NCBI GenBank assembly: GCA_030429175.1
Contig: JAUIDD010000015.1
Coordinates: 1 to 53,949, forward strand
Source of the DNA: Gammaproteobacteria bacterium
GTDB taxonomy: Bacteria > Pseudomonadota > Gammaproteobacteria > Coxiellales > Coxiellaceae
Direction: 5' to 3'
DNA: 53,949 nt
Every line of letters starts with the position of its first letter. Within the stretch, counting starts at the first letter, position 1. A program made the position numbers and the translations under genes. Shown here piece by piece: positions 16,642 to 24,601 of this stretch. The notes under the pieces were generated by a model, which made no database searches, was not told where the DNA came from, and was given only the letters and a program-made list of their open reading frames with translations.

Positions 16642-18178
16642 TGAATATATTCTTAAATACTTTTTTCTTGATGGTTTTCTGAATCACTTGCACGCCTAGG
16701 TTAGCGTAGTCAGCAGTCACTTTAGGATTTGAGATGCTGCCAGAAATGATTAGTGGTACTTTAATATCGTCAGCACTCTTATGCCATAACTTAAGCAGGT
16801 AATTAATTTGTTTACTAACAAAGTTAATAGTACCGCTTCCAGAGCCAAATATCCGCGGTGCTTGCATATCGAGATCTTGGTTGATGAGCACGCCATTTTG
16901 GAGTTGGAATGTACCTCTGATATTAGAAAATATTGTCACACCGCCATCTTGATTACTCACAGGTTTGCGATGAATATTCGTGAGTGCCTGATCAAGATAG
17001 GTGACTGCAGATAATTGTCCAAGCTGTGCTTGTTTTAATGAGAATGCACCACGGCCGTTTAAATTTGGAATCCATTGATGGTTTTTGTTGTTGCCATTAA
17101 GCTTTGCTGAAATATTTAATTTACCTTGGAGTTTATCGCCATAATGCAATACTTGCATCACTGGTGCTACATCAACATCTTTAATGGTGAGCAGGTAGTC
17201 GAAATAATCCATGCCGCTGTCAACCAGATGATACGTCCCACGCTCATCAACACTGCCGCCAGTGAGTTTTGTGATTGCTTGATATTTGATATCAAGCCCG
17301 TTAGGTACTTGGTTGAATTGAAGCAGGCAGCCACCATGCATGCCGAGCCTATTCCAATGTGCTTTATAGCGGAGGCTGGCTTTTTGTGAATTAAAATTCA
17401 TATCTGCATCTGCGTCGACAGAAAACGTATTATGTTGTGAGCTATTTTTATAGTCTCCCTTAAATGATACATCTCTAAATTTGATTTCGGTGCGATTATT
17501 CGAAAATTTAATTTGGCTAGCAAAGGCAAAACTTGCCTTATCCTGATGATGAGAAACTGCAAGACTACCCTTAATATTGGCACCACTTAAGGTTGGGTTT
17601 ACAAACAAATTAATATTCTTAAAGTTAGTAATATGATTATCTTTCAAATCTATCCAGTTGATATTACTGCGCGTGATAAGCACTTTCGGTAATGTGATAT
17701 GCTGGAAGTGCGTGAGCTGTGATGTGTTATCATTTTCAAGTTTGTGTTTATCTTTGTGTGCTTTTTGGATGGTTGGTTTTTGTGGTATGGGATTATGTTT
17801 AGGCGATTGGTAAATCAGGTTAAGGTGTGCATCACGAATAATGACTTTGCTTGGCTCAATTTGGCCGGAGAATAATGGCATCAGACTAAGTTTGAGGTTA
17901 GCTTCTTCAACCTTAGCAAAATAAGGTGAGATGCTGTCTTGCCCGGCATCATTTTTAAGGAGTACTTTGGTGATCTTAATCGATGGGTTGGGAAAGACCG
18001 ACCACTCAAGCGTGCCATTAATCTGCATTTTGTGACCAGTGTACTTATACACTGTATTTTCAACAAAGGATTTATACTGCTCAGGCTTTATTGCGAAGTG
18101 CAGTATTGCTGCGGCGATGAGATAGAGAATAACGATGATTAAGATAAACCATCCAATAACTTTTCCAAGAATGCGCAT
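16607..18178 (-). CDS. asmA: AsmA family protein
   Basis: A 523-residue inner-membrane-anchored periplasmic protein. The start MRILGKVIGWF follows AAAGGA closely; the longer in-frame start nine codons upstream is not supported. One N-terminal membrane helix (VIGWFILIIVILYLIAAAILHF) precedes the AsmA domain (YTGHKMQINGTLEWSVFPNP). The C-terminal part has the typical LPLxISGSISNPKVTADY-like block (VPLIISGSISNPKVTADY). Family members are thought to help phospholipid transport and outer-membrane assembly. Translation is likely coupled to mutY through the 35-base overlap. Confidence 0.88.
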   Translation of the reverse strand: MRILGKVIGWFILIIVILYLIAAAILHFAIKPEQYKSFVENTVYKYTGHKMQINGTLEWSVFPNPSIKITKVLLKNDAGQDSISPYFAKVEEANLKLSLMPLFSGQIEPSKVIIRDAHLNLIYQSPKHNPIPQKPTIQKAHKDKHKLENDNTSQLTHFQHITLPKVLITRSNINWIDLKDNHITNFKNINLFVNPTLSGANIKGSLAVSHHQDKASFAFASQIKFSNNRTEIKFRDVSFKGDYKNSSQHNTFSVDADADMNFNSQKASLRYKAHWNRLGMHGGCLLQFNQVPNGLDIKYQAITKLTGGSVDERGTYHLVDSGMDYFDYLLTIKDVDVAPVMQVLHYGDKLQGKLNISAKLNGNNKNHQWIPNLNGRGAFSLKQAQLGQLSAVTYLDQALTNIHRKPVSNQDGGVTIFSNIRGTFQLQNGVLINQDLDMQAPRIFGSGSGTINFVSKQINYLLKLWHKSADDIKVPLIISGSISNPKVTADYANLGVQVIQKTIKKKVFKNIFNGKHFKFDNIF

Positions 18179-18286
18179 GAAAAATTCCTTTAGTAAATGA
18201 TACAAGCCCTAAATTCTATGCAATAGCGTAGAACTTGGCAAGAAAGTGTTTGATCTAGGAGAAATAATCGATTATAAGGACACACT

Positions 18287-18943
18287 ATGAACAAGCCACA
18301 TCGACAAATACGTAGTTTTGTGCGTCGAGAAGGACGGGTAACGACTCGTCAGCAGCAGGCTATTGATCGATTATGGGATGATAATGTTATCGACTTAGGT
18401 AAAGCGCCATCGTTTGAAGCATTATTCAGAGACCAATCTGTAACACTCGAAATTGGCTTTGGTATGGGCGCATCACTTGCCGAGATGGCAAGCCAGCAAC
18501 CTGAGCAACAGTTTCTCGGTGTTGAAGTGCATCGCGCTGGCGTTGGCGCATTGCTCGCTGATATTGAATCACTGCAGCTTGGCAACATCAAAATTATTTG
18601 TGAAGATGCATTATTGGTGCTGAAGCAGTTTATTCCTGATCATGCACTTAAGCGTGTTTTGTTATTCTTTCCTGACCCATGGCATAAGAAGCGTCATAAT
18701 AAACGCCGCATTGTGCAACCACCCTTTATTGAATTGATTCAAACAAAACTAAAACCAAATGGCATTTTTCATCTGGCAACTGATTGGCTGCCTTATGCAG
18801 AGTATATGCAAGCTGTTTTAGAAGGTTTTAATCAGTTTAAGCTGTTACCAAGCAGTACAGACCCGCGCCCTCAAACAAAATTTGAACGACGCGGTATAGA
18901 AAAAGGGCATGTTGTGACTGACTTGGTTTATCAATTCGTTTAA
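18287..18943 (+). CDS. trmB: tRNA (guanine-N7-)-methyltransferase
   Basis: A 218-residue SAM enzyme that makes m7G46 in the variable loop of tRNAs. The start MNKPHRQIRSFVRREGRVT is the common TrmB N-terminus. SAM site: LEIGFGMGASL; later landmarks are FLGVEVHRAGVG, the signature FFPDPWHKKRHNKRRIV and TDPRPQTKFERRG, which bind tRNA and substrate guanine. AGGA precedes the ATG at 18287. It is divergent from asmA, with 108 bases between the starts, and appears monocistronic. Confidence 0.96.
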   Translation: MNKPHRQIRSFVRREGRVTTRQQQAIDRLWDDNVIDLGKAPSFEALFRDQSVTLEIGFGMGASLAEMASQQPEQQFLGVEVHRAGVGALLADIESLQLGNIKIICEDALLVLKQFIPDHALKRVLLFFPDPWHKKRHNKRRIVQPPFIELIQTKLKPNGIFHLATDWLPYAEYMQAVLEGFNQFKLLPSSTDPRPQTKFERRGIEKGHVVTDLVYQFV

Positions 18944-19131
18944 AAATTTTTTAATACCTTGTTCTTTATTTGCTTCACTTGTTCTTTTACGCATTTTAAA
19001 TCGTACGTCATGTTTTTTTAGGTAAAAAACAGCTTAAGTAACACTCGTTGTGAATAATTTCAAATTTTCAAATGCTTAAATTAAAGCATAAATAAAACTT
19101 TCTAATTACTTGTAAAACAAATATATAAATG

Positions 19132-19160
19132 TTGACAGTTAATGTTTTGATTGAGAAAAT
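19132..19160 (+). promoter_or_regulatory. Sigma70-type promoter of the outer-membrane barrel gene
   Basis: TTGACA at 19132-19137 is a perfect -35 box; 17 bases later GAAAAT (19155-19160) is a weaker -10. The upstream stretch 19060-19130 is very AT-rich, like an UP element. This is the best promoter match that I saw in the window and fits a highly expressed surface protein. Confidence 0.6.
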
Positions 19161-19200
19161 GTCCGGGATTTATTTTAACTAACTCTAGAAGAGGCAATAA

Positions 19201-19770
19201 ATGAAGAAAGTAGTTCTTGGACTAATTGGTGCGACAGCACTAGTGGGAAGCACAATGGCGGTAGCTGGTAGTGCTGATAATGCAACTGCACCTTTATACG
19301 GTGCCAAGACTGGTGTTTACCTAAACGGAAACCTAGGTTATGGTGGTTACGATTACGCTGGTAACACAGGTTCTGATCACGGTGCAGGCCTTGCTTGGGC
19401 AGCATCTGCTGGTTATCAGTTTACAAAAAACCTAGCTGTAGAAGTTGGTTATGTAGGTTTACCTAGCAATACTATAGCTGACATCACTGTTCACCAAGGT
19501 TATGTAAATGTTTTAGCTAAAGCACTTTACTCAATCAAGCAATATGACGTATTTGCGAAAGCCGGTCTTGGTTTAACTACAGAATCAGCTAAAGGTAGTG
19601 GTGTAACTGTTACTAACAACAACCATTACCCAATTCCTGTAGTTGGTGCTGGTGTTGATTACAATTTTACTGATCACGTTGCAGCAACTCTTGAAGGCCG
19701 TTACAGCTTCAAGACTGACAATGTTAGCGACACATTAGTAGGTCTAGCAGGTATTAGCTATAAGTTCTAA
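19201..19770 (+). CDS. Outer-membrane beta-barrel protein (OmpA-like, 8 strands)
   Basis: A 189-residue protein with a signal peptide (MKKVVLGLIGATALVGSTMAVAG). The mature part shows alternating aromatic/Gly strands: GVYLNGNLGYGGYDY, LAWAASAGYQFTKNLAVEVGYVG, YDVFAKAGLGLTTE, VVGAGVDYNFTDHVAATLEGRYSF, and a final LAGISYKF ending in Phe, the usual BAM recognition residue. Length and pattern fit an 8-stranded barrel without a peptidoglycan-binding domain. A strong promoter lies 5' and a strong terminator 3', so it is probably an abundant surface protein expressed alone. Confidence 0.85.
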   Translation: MKKVVLGLIGATALVGSTMAVAGSADNATAPLYGAKTGVYLNGNLGYGGYDYAGNTGSDHGAGLAWAASAGYQFTKNLAVEVGYVGLPSNTIADITVHQGYVNVLAKALYSIKQYDVFAKAGLGLTTESAKGSGVTVTNNNHYPIPVVGAGVDYNFTDHVAATLEGRYSFKTDNVSDTLVGLAGISYKF

Positions 19771-19792
19771 TTGAAATTATAGCATTTCCTTT

Positions 19793-19821
19793 AAAAGGCC
19801 GGCTTAGTCGGCCTTTTTTTT
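19793..19821 (+). terminator. Rho-independent terminator of the barrel gene
   Basis: Perfect 9-bp stem AAAAGGCCG/CGGCCTTTT with loop GCTTAGT, merging into a run of eight T. It begins 22 bases after the stop codon. Confidence 0.92.
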
Positions 19822-19912
19822 GTACGGAATTTTTAAAATTCTTTACTTTAGAAGTAAGTTTGTCTAGAATCGCTTCTTTTTTACACTTTCCATACTATGA
19901 GGATCTTCTATT

Positions 19913-20281
19913 ATGACTACTGGTACCGTGATTGGGATTTGCGCTGCTGCGATTATTATCTTTGTAATACTACTTATACTTATTTTTACGCTCCGCAGAA
20001 GGAGGTGTTCAGCTAATGACGGTGGATCGCAAGGAAACTCTCAAGTTTATGTTGGTAACCTTTCATATCGTGTACGCGAGCGTGAATTAAGAGAATTTTT
20101 TGAGAATTTTGGTGATATTGCTTATATCAAAGTAGTTAAAGACCGCCAAACAGGCCGTTCTAAAGGTTTTGGTTTTGTTACCTTTAAAACCTCTGATCAA
20201 GCGGATGCAGCACTCTCTGCCCACGGCGAAGAGATGTCAGGACGTAATATAGTCGTGCGTATAGCAAAAGAAAAAAACTAA
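19913..20281 (+). CDS. Membrane-anchored RRM RNA-binding protein
   Basis: A 122-residue protein in two parts. Residues 6-27 form one strong membrane helix (VIGICAAAIIIFVILLILIF), followed by LRRRR, which should keep the C-terminus in the cytoplasm. Residues 44-120 are a complete RNA recognition motif with RNP2 VYVGNL and RNP1 SKGFGFVTF, including the aromatic residues that stack on RNA. Bacterial RRM proteins are usually soluble; a membrane tether is unusual. AGAAGGAGG, which encodes the Arg run, forms a perfect internal Shine-Dalgarno sequence, but no in-frame start follows. The gene is followed within 60 bases by the probable 6S RNA. Confidence 0.82.
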   Translation: MTTGTVIGICAAAIIIFVILLILIFTLRRRRCSANDGGSQGNSQVYVGNLSYRVRERELREFFENFGDIAYIKVVKDRQTGRSKGFGFVTFKTSDQADAALSAHGEEMSGRNIVVRIAKEKN

Positions 20282-20305
20282 AAAACAATAAGATATAGTT
20301 TTTTA

Positions 20306-20334
20306 TTAGACTAATACGAAATCTATCCTATACT
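20306..20334 (+). promoter_or_regulatory. Probable promoter of the 6S RNA
   Basis: TTAGAC (20306-20311) and TATACT (20329-20334) are spaced by 17 bases and would start transcription near 20341, just before the closing stem of the RNA. Confidence 0.5.
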
Positions 20335-20344
20335 TACTTTACGA

Positions 20345-20491
20345 GCTGGGGCTTATATTACCTAAGCGATTACTTCTGAGCTTTGGAGACGGAGATGTCA
20401 AAGTTGTGTGCAAGCCTTAACCGGGAAGCCTAATGCTGGGACTCAAGTCACCACCTAAACGTACAAGCTTAGTAGTTAATATGGCCTCAGC
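20345..20491 (+). ncRNA. ssrS: Probable 6S RNA
   Basis: The ends pair into a long interrupted closing stem: GCTGGGGC (20345-20352) with GCCTCAGC (20484-20491, one G-U), ATATTA with TAATAT, and CTAAGC with GCTTAG. The interior keeps short blocks known from gammaproteobacterial 6S RNA: CTGAGC on the 5' side, then GTTG..GTGTGCAAGCC..CCGGGAAGCCTAA and CACCT on the 3' side. The 6S RNA mimics an open promoter and holds RNA polymerase in stationary phase. The size of about 150 to 160 bases is somewhat short, and it is not next to zapA/ygfA as in E. coli. A T-rich tail (20493-20506) may end it. The identity comes from remembered motifs, not from a covariance search. Confidence 0.65.
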
Positions 20492-20541
20492 CTTTCTTTA
20501 TTTTTTGAATCTCAAATATAAAAGACCTTTAGCACCAGCGT

Positions 20542-21372
20542 TTAAGAATTATTATTAACTTTAAATGGAATCGGTTTTACATGTGCGCCGGGATATTGCA
20601 TCACATGTAATCGTTCTTGTTCTAACTGCTCGAGTTTTGCTTCATACTGTTGGATCGTATGTTTAATTTCATCTTGAAGTGTGTGCAGCTCTTGTAACGC
20701 GTGTTTTTCGTTATCCAAATTTTCTAATATATGCTGAAATTGCACGTTTAAGTGGTTCATGTGGGTTACTGTATCGTGTATCGCGTGATAATGATGTTTT
20801 AAAAAACTGGCTAAATCATTAGAGCCTTTGGTGATCAGGTCTTGAAGTTTGATATGTTGTAGTTTGTCATGGATTTGTTGAATTTGCTCGTGTAATTGTG
20901 GTTCCTCCGGAGTCTGAAGCAATTTGAGTTCTTTTAGCAAAATTTCAGCCTTGATATTAAGATTATTCACTTCAGTGATGTAATGTGTAATATCCTGAGT
21001 TAGGAGTGGTGTGTGTTGATGCTCTTTAATATCCGATAATAACACTTCGATATGTGCTACGTTATGCAGAATTTCAGTGCGCAGTTCATCAATTTCTTGG
21101 GTAGGGCGCTCTTTATCTTCAAGCTCGGCAAGATGCTTTTCGATTAGCTTAACTGCAAGCTTGTGGTGTTTAAAATGTTTTTTAAAGCGATCTTTTTTGT
21201 TAGAAAGAATATGTTCACGTATAAACTCAAGCTGCTGCTTGATACCACCAATGCGAGCTGAAAATTTATGTAGATTTGAGTGACGTCTTACTTCTTCACG
21301 AATAAGCTCAGATTGGTGAAGTAACTCTTTGAGTGTATCAAGATATTGCGCTTCAGGTTGGGTGGCGTGCAT
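20542..21372 (-). CDS. His-rich coiled-coil protein, function unknown
   Basis: A 276-residue cytoplasmic protein that is almost wholly helical, with heptad patterns from about 10 to 260 (for example LDTLKELLHQSELIREEV and LEQLEQERLHVM). It is rich in His and Gln/Glu and has no signal peptide or membrane segment. I do not recognise a family. Its tail, PGAHVKPIPFKVNNNS, lies outside the coil. It is divergent from fabV, with a perfect hairpin between the two starts, and convergent with the 6S RNA. Confidence 0.55.
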   Translation of the reverse strand: MHATQPEAQYLDTLKELLHQSELIREEVRRHSNLHKFSARIGGIKQQLEFIREHILSNKKDRFKKHFKHHKLAVKLIEKHLAELEDKERPTQEIDELRTEILHNVAHIEVLLSDIKEHQHTPLLTQDITHYITEVNNLNIKAEILLKELKLLQTPEEPQLHEQIQQIHDKLQHIKLQDLITKGSNDLASFLKHHYHAIHDTVTHMNHLNVQFQHILENLDNEKHALQELHTLQDEIKHTIQQYEAKLEQLEQERLHVMQYPGAHVKPIPFKVNNNS

Positions 21373-21412
21373 ATGAAGTCTCCAAAAATTAATTGATATT
21401 ATAGCTGAAATC

Positions 21413-21455
21413 GATAGGGAGAAAAATGGTGTCAGGCACCATTTTTCTCCCTATC
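21413..21455. repeat. Perfect inverted repeat (19-bp arms) before fabV
   Basis: GATAGGGAGAAAAATGGTG and its exact reverse complement surround a 5-base loop TCAGG. It lies between two divergent genes, 40 bases from the coiled-coil start and 43 bases before fabV, and overlaps the place where the fabV -35 box should be (TATGAT at 21465-21470 is a good -10). The inner TGGTGTCAGGCACCA resembles GTGCCTGACACC-type inverted repeats that I recall from other proteobacterial genomes. It could be a dispersed repeat, an RNA structure or an operator. Confidence 0.75.
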
Positions 21456-21464
21456 AATTAGTGG

Positions 21465-21470
21465 TATGAT
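21465..21470 (+). promoter_or_regulatory. Probable -10 box of fabV
   Basis: TATGAT, 29 bases before the fabV start. The matching -35 region falls inside the right arm of the perfect hairpin (21437-21455), where no good TTGACA is seen. Confidence 0.4.
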
Positions 21471-21498
21471 AGCCGCTTTGTTCTAGCTGGAGAGAGAT

Positions 21499-22695
21499 AT
21501 GGTTATCGAGCCTAAAGTTCGTGGTTTTATTTGTACAGCGGCGCATCCAGTGGGTTGTGCTAAAAATGTTGAAAATCAGATTGCTTACGTGAAGCAAGAT
21601 GGTACCTTTGAAGGCTGTAAAAATGCATTGATTATTGGTGCTTCGACAGGCTATGGCCTTGCATCACGTATTGTCGCAACTTATGGATGTAATGCTAAAA
21701 CAATCGGTGTTTTTTTTGAGCGTCCTGCTGCTGGTAAGCGTACGGCAACGGCGGGCTGGTATAATACTGCTGCGTTTGAAGAACAGGCGCATGCAGATGG
21801 TTATTATGCAAAAAGTATCAATGGAGATGCATTTTCAGATGAAATAAAGCAGCAAACTATCGATCTGATTAAAGCCGATCTTGGTAAAGTAGATTTAGTG
21901 ATTTATAGCCTAGCATCACCACGTCGCACCGACCCTAAAACAGGCACAACATATTCTTCTTGTTTAAAGCCAATTGGTGATAGCAATTTTGAAAATAAAA
22001 CTGTTGATCCTATACGTGGTGAAGTGAAAGATGTATCCATCGAGCCAGCCTCTAATGATGATATCGAAAACACTGTTAAAGTTATGGGTGGAGAAGATTG
22101 GGCATTGTGGATGGCCGCACTTGCGGACGCGGGTGTTTTAACTGATGACGTGACAACTGTTGCATACAGCTATATCGGTCCTGAACTTACTCATGCAGTT
22201 TATAAGAATGGTACGATTGGTCGTGCAAAAGATCACTTGCAAAAAACGTCTGATGAACTAGATGCAAAGTTGTCAAAAACAGGTGGCCGCTCGTTTATTT
22301 CAGTTAATAAAGCAGTAGTGACACAAGCGAGCTCTGCAATTCCAGTTGTCCCTTTGTATATGTCAATCTTGTTTAAATTGATGAAAGAGAGGGGCACACA
22401 CGAGGGTTGTATCGAACAAATGTATCGACTATTCAAAGACTTTTTGTATGTGCCAGATATTTTACTTGATGAAGGTGGTCGTATCCGTATCGACGAATTA
22501 GAAATGGCACCAGACATTCAGCAAGGTGTTATCGATATCTGGCAACAGGTTGATACTGATAATCTTAAGCAGTTGACTGACATAGAAAGCTATCGTCGCT
22601 ATTTTTATGAGTTGTTTGGCTTTGAAGTCAACGGTATCGATTATAGTGCTGATACTGATGTGAATACTCAGATTCCATCTATTAAACAAGACTAA
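21499..22695 (+). CDS. fabV: Enoyl-ACP reductase FabV (trans-2-enoyl-CoA/ACP reductase)
   Basis: A 398-residue NADH-dependent reductase for the last step of fatty-acid elongation, less sensitive to triclosan than FabI. Landmarks: KVRGFICTAAHPVGC at the N-terminus, cofactor loop IIGASTGYGLA, FFERPAAGKRTATAGWYN, YSLASPRRTDPKTG, and the catalytic pair Tyr235 and Lys244 in YKNGTIGRAK (Y-x8-K). The terminal FGFEVNGIDYSAD is also typical. GGAGAGAG precedes the ATG. It stands just ahead of the mrdA cluster with 40 bases between, and may be read with it. Confidence 0.96.
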   Translation: MVIEPKVRGFICTAAHPVGCAKNVENQIAYVKQDGTFEGCKNALIIGASTGYGLASRIVATYGCNAKTIGVFFERPAAGKRTATAGWYNTAAFEEQAHADGYYAKSINGDAFSDEIKQQTIDLIKADLGKVDLVIYSLASPRRTDPKTGTTYSSCLKPIGDSNFENKTVDPIRGEVKDVSIEPASNDDIENTVKVMGGEDWALWMAALADAGVLTDDVTTVAYSYIGPELTHAVYKNGTIGRAKDHLQKTSDELDAKLSKTGGRSFISVNKAVVTQASSAIPVVPLYMSILFKLMKERGTHEGCIEQMYRLFKDFLYVPDILLDEGGRIRIDELEMAPDIQQGVIDIWQQVDTDNLKQLTDIESYRRYFYELFGFEVNGIDYSADTDVNTQIPSIKQD

Positions 22696-22735
22696 AAAAC
22701 TGGTCTGTTCCGGCACGTACGGATATACTAACCGC

Positions 22736-24601
22736 ATGTCGAAAAAGACACTTAAAAATCACCAACAAGAGACGCGATTATTTTCGCGTCGTTGCGTTGT
22801 TATATTCAGCTGTATTTTGCTATTTTTTATTGCGATTGTGGTGCGTCTTATTTATCTGCAAGTAATGAAAGAACAAGCTTATACGACGTTGTCAATTCAC
22901 AATCAATTAAAGATGATTCCGATTCAGCCAACCCGTGGATTGATTTATGATCGTAATGGCATATTGTTGGCTAAAAATATACCGGTATTTAGTTTAGCGG
23001 TGATACCGGGCGAGGTGAAAGATGTGCATGCAACAGTTGAAGCACTTAGCAAATTAATTGACCTTAAGCAGACAGATATCGATGCGTTCAATCATGCACT
23101 CACACAACATCGCCGTTACGAGCCAGTACCACTGAAATATAAACTAACTGAAACTGAGCGAGATCAGTTCTATGTAAATCACTATCGTTTTCCAGGTGTG
23201 ATTATCCAAGCCAATATGTTGCGAGAATATCCACTTGGTAATTTATTAAGTAATGTACTCGGCTATGTGGGTCGTATCAATGCGCGAGAACTTGCTAAAG
23301 TGGCATCGCCGAATTATCGCCCATCTGATTATATTGGCAAGACGGGAATCGAAAAATATTACGAACAAGAGCTGCATGGTAGCGTGGGTTATAGCATATC
23401 TGAGACGAATGCGTCTGGTGCAATTTTACGTAACCTTAAAGAGATTCCACAAACACCTGGTAATAATTTATATCTGACGATAGATAGTAAACTGCAAGCC
23501 TACGCATTAAAAATGTTGGGGGATAGCAATGGCGCTGTGGTTGCGATTGAACCCAAGACTGGACAAATCCTAGCAATGGTGACGAAACCAAATTATGACC
23601 CAAATCCTTTTGTGATGGGTATTAGTCAAAAAGATTACCAAGCATTAAGCACGGATCAAAACCACCCACTATATGACCGAGCGGTGCGTGGATTATATTC
23701 GCCAGGATCTACAATTAAGCCATTTCAGAGTATTACCGGCCTTGAAAGCAAAGTGATTACACCTAATTATACGATAGAAGATCCCGGTTGGTATCGTGTT
23801 GCGGGCACTAAACATAAGTTTCACGATGATAGGCGCAGCGGCCATGGCTCGGTTGATTTACACAAGGCAATCAGACTTTCTTGTGATACGTATTTTTATA
23901 ATCTTGCGGTGATGCTCGGTATTAAACGTATTGATGACTTCTTACCTATGTTTGGTTTTGGTGTTAAAACTAATGTTGAGTTGCCCGATGAGGTTGCAGG
24001 TGTTTTACCGACTCCAGCTTGGAAACGTCGTCATCAAGGCACGCCTTGGTATACAGGTGATACAGTAAATATTGGCATTGGGCAGGGTATGATGTTGGCG
24101 ACACCATTGCAATTGGCTCATGCTGTGAGCATTATTGCAATGCGCGGACAGCGTAATCAACCACACTTAACTTTGGCATGGCACAAGCCTGATGACAGCA
24201 TTAGTGAACCAGAGAATACCACCTTGCCGCCACTGATCTTAAGCGATAAAAACTATTGGCAAGAAGTCATTTCCGGTATGGAATCCGTAATTGATGCGGG
24301 TACAGCACGACGTTATGGTAGTCATTCTGGCTATAAAGTGGCAGGCAAGACCGGTACAGCGCAAGTATATGGCACGTACTATGACGATGAGACAACAGAT
24401 TGGCAGCGTCCATTGCGATTGCGCAATAATCACTTATTTATTAACTTTGCTCCAGTAAAAGAGCCAAAAATTGCATTGGCAGTAGTTGTTGAACACGCAT
24501 CTCTTGCAGATAAAATTGCAGGTCGAATCACGCGTTTCTATTTACATGAACTTAGAAAAAAGAGACTACAAAAACATGAGAAGCAGACTACCGTTACATG
24601 A
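22736..24601 (+). CDS. mrdA: Penicillin-binding protein 2 (elongasome transpeptidase)
   Basis: Cross-links peptidoglycan during rod elongation, together with RodA and MreBCD. The 621-residue class B PBP has one N-terminal membrane helix (19-40), the dimerisation domain with RGLIYDRNGILLA, and a transpeptidase domain with SPGSTIKPF (nucleophile Ser325, Lys328), SCD (382-384) and KTGTAQV (538-543). All active-site motifs are intact. rodA overlaps the 3' end by 26 bases, so translation is probably coupled. Confidence 0.96.
   Translation: MSKKTLKNHQQETRLFSRRCVVIFSCILLFFIAIVVRLIYLQVMKEQAYTTLSIHNQLKMIPIQPTRGLIYDRNGILLAKNIPVFSLAVIPGEVKDVHATVEALSKLIDLKQTDIDAFNHALTQHRRYEPVPLKYKLTETERDQFYVNHYRFPGVIIQANMLREYPLGNLLSNVLGYVGRINARELAKVASPNYRPSDYIGKTGIEKYYEQELHGSVGYSISETNASGAILRNLKEIPQTPGNNLYLTIDSKLQAYALKMLGDSNGAVVAIEPKTGQILAMVTKPNYDPNPFVMGISQKDYQALSTDQNHPLYDRAVRGLYSPGSTIKPFQSITGLESKVITPNYTIEDPGWYRVAGTKHKFHDDRRSGHGSVDLHKAIRLSCDTYFYNLAVMLGIKRIDDFLPMFGFGVKTNVELPDEVAGVLPTPAWKRRHQGTPWYTGDTVNIGIGQGMMLATPLQLAHAVSIIAMRGQRNQPHLTLAWHKPDDSISEPENTTLPPLILSDKNYWQEVISGMESVIDAGTARRYGSHSGYKVAGKTGTAQVYGTYYDDETTDWQRPLRLRNNHLFINFAPVKEPKIALAVVVEHASLADKIAGRITRFYLHELRKKRLQKHEKQTTVT

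Noticed and set aside
20345..20491. Structured RNA as tmRNA, SRP RNA or RNase P RNA
   Set aside because: No tag-peptide frame, GGAAG tetraloop pattern of SRP, or RNase P core motifs; the closing stem and internal blocks fit 6S RNA best.
24486..24575. Upstream starts for RodA inside mrdA
   Set aside because: They lack ribosome sites and would give an N-terminus longer than normal for RodA.
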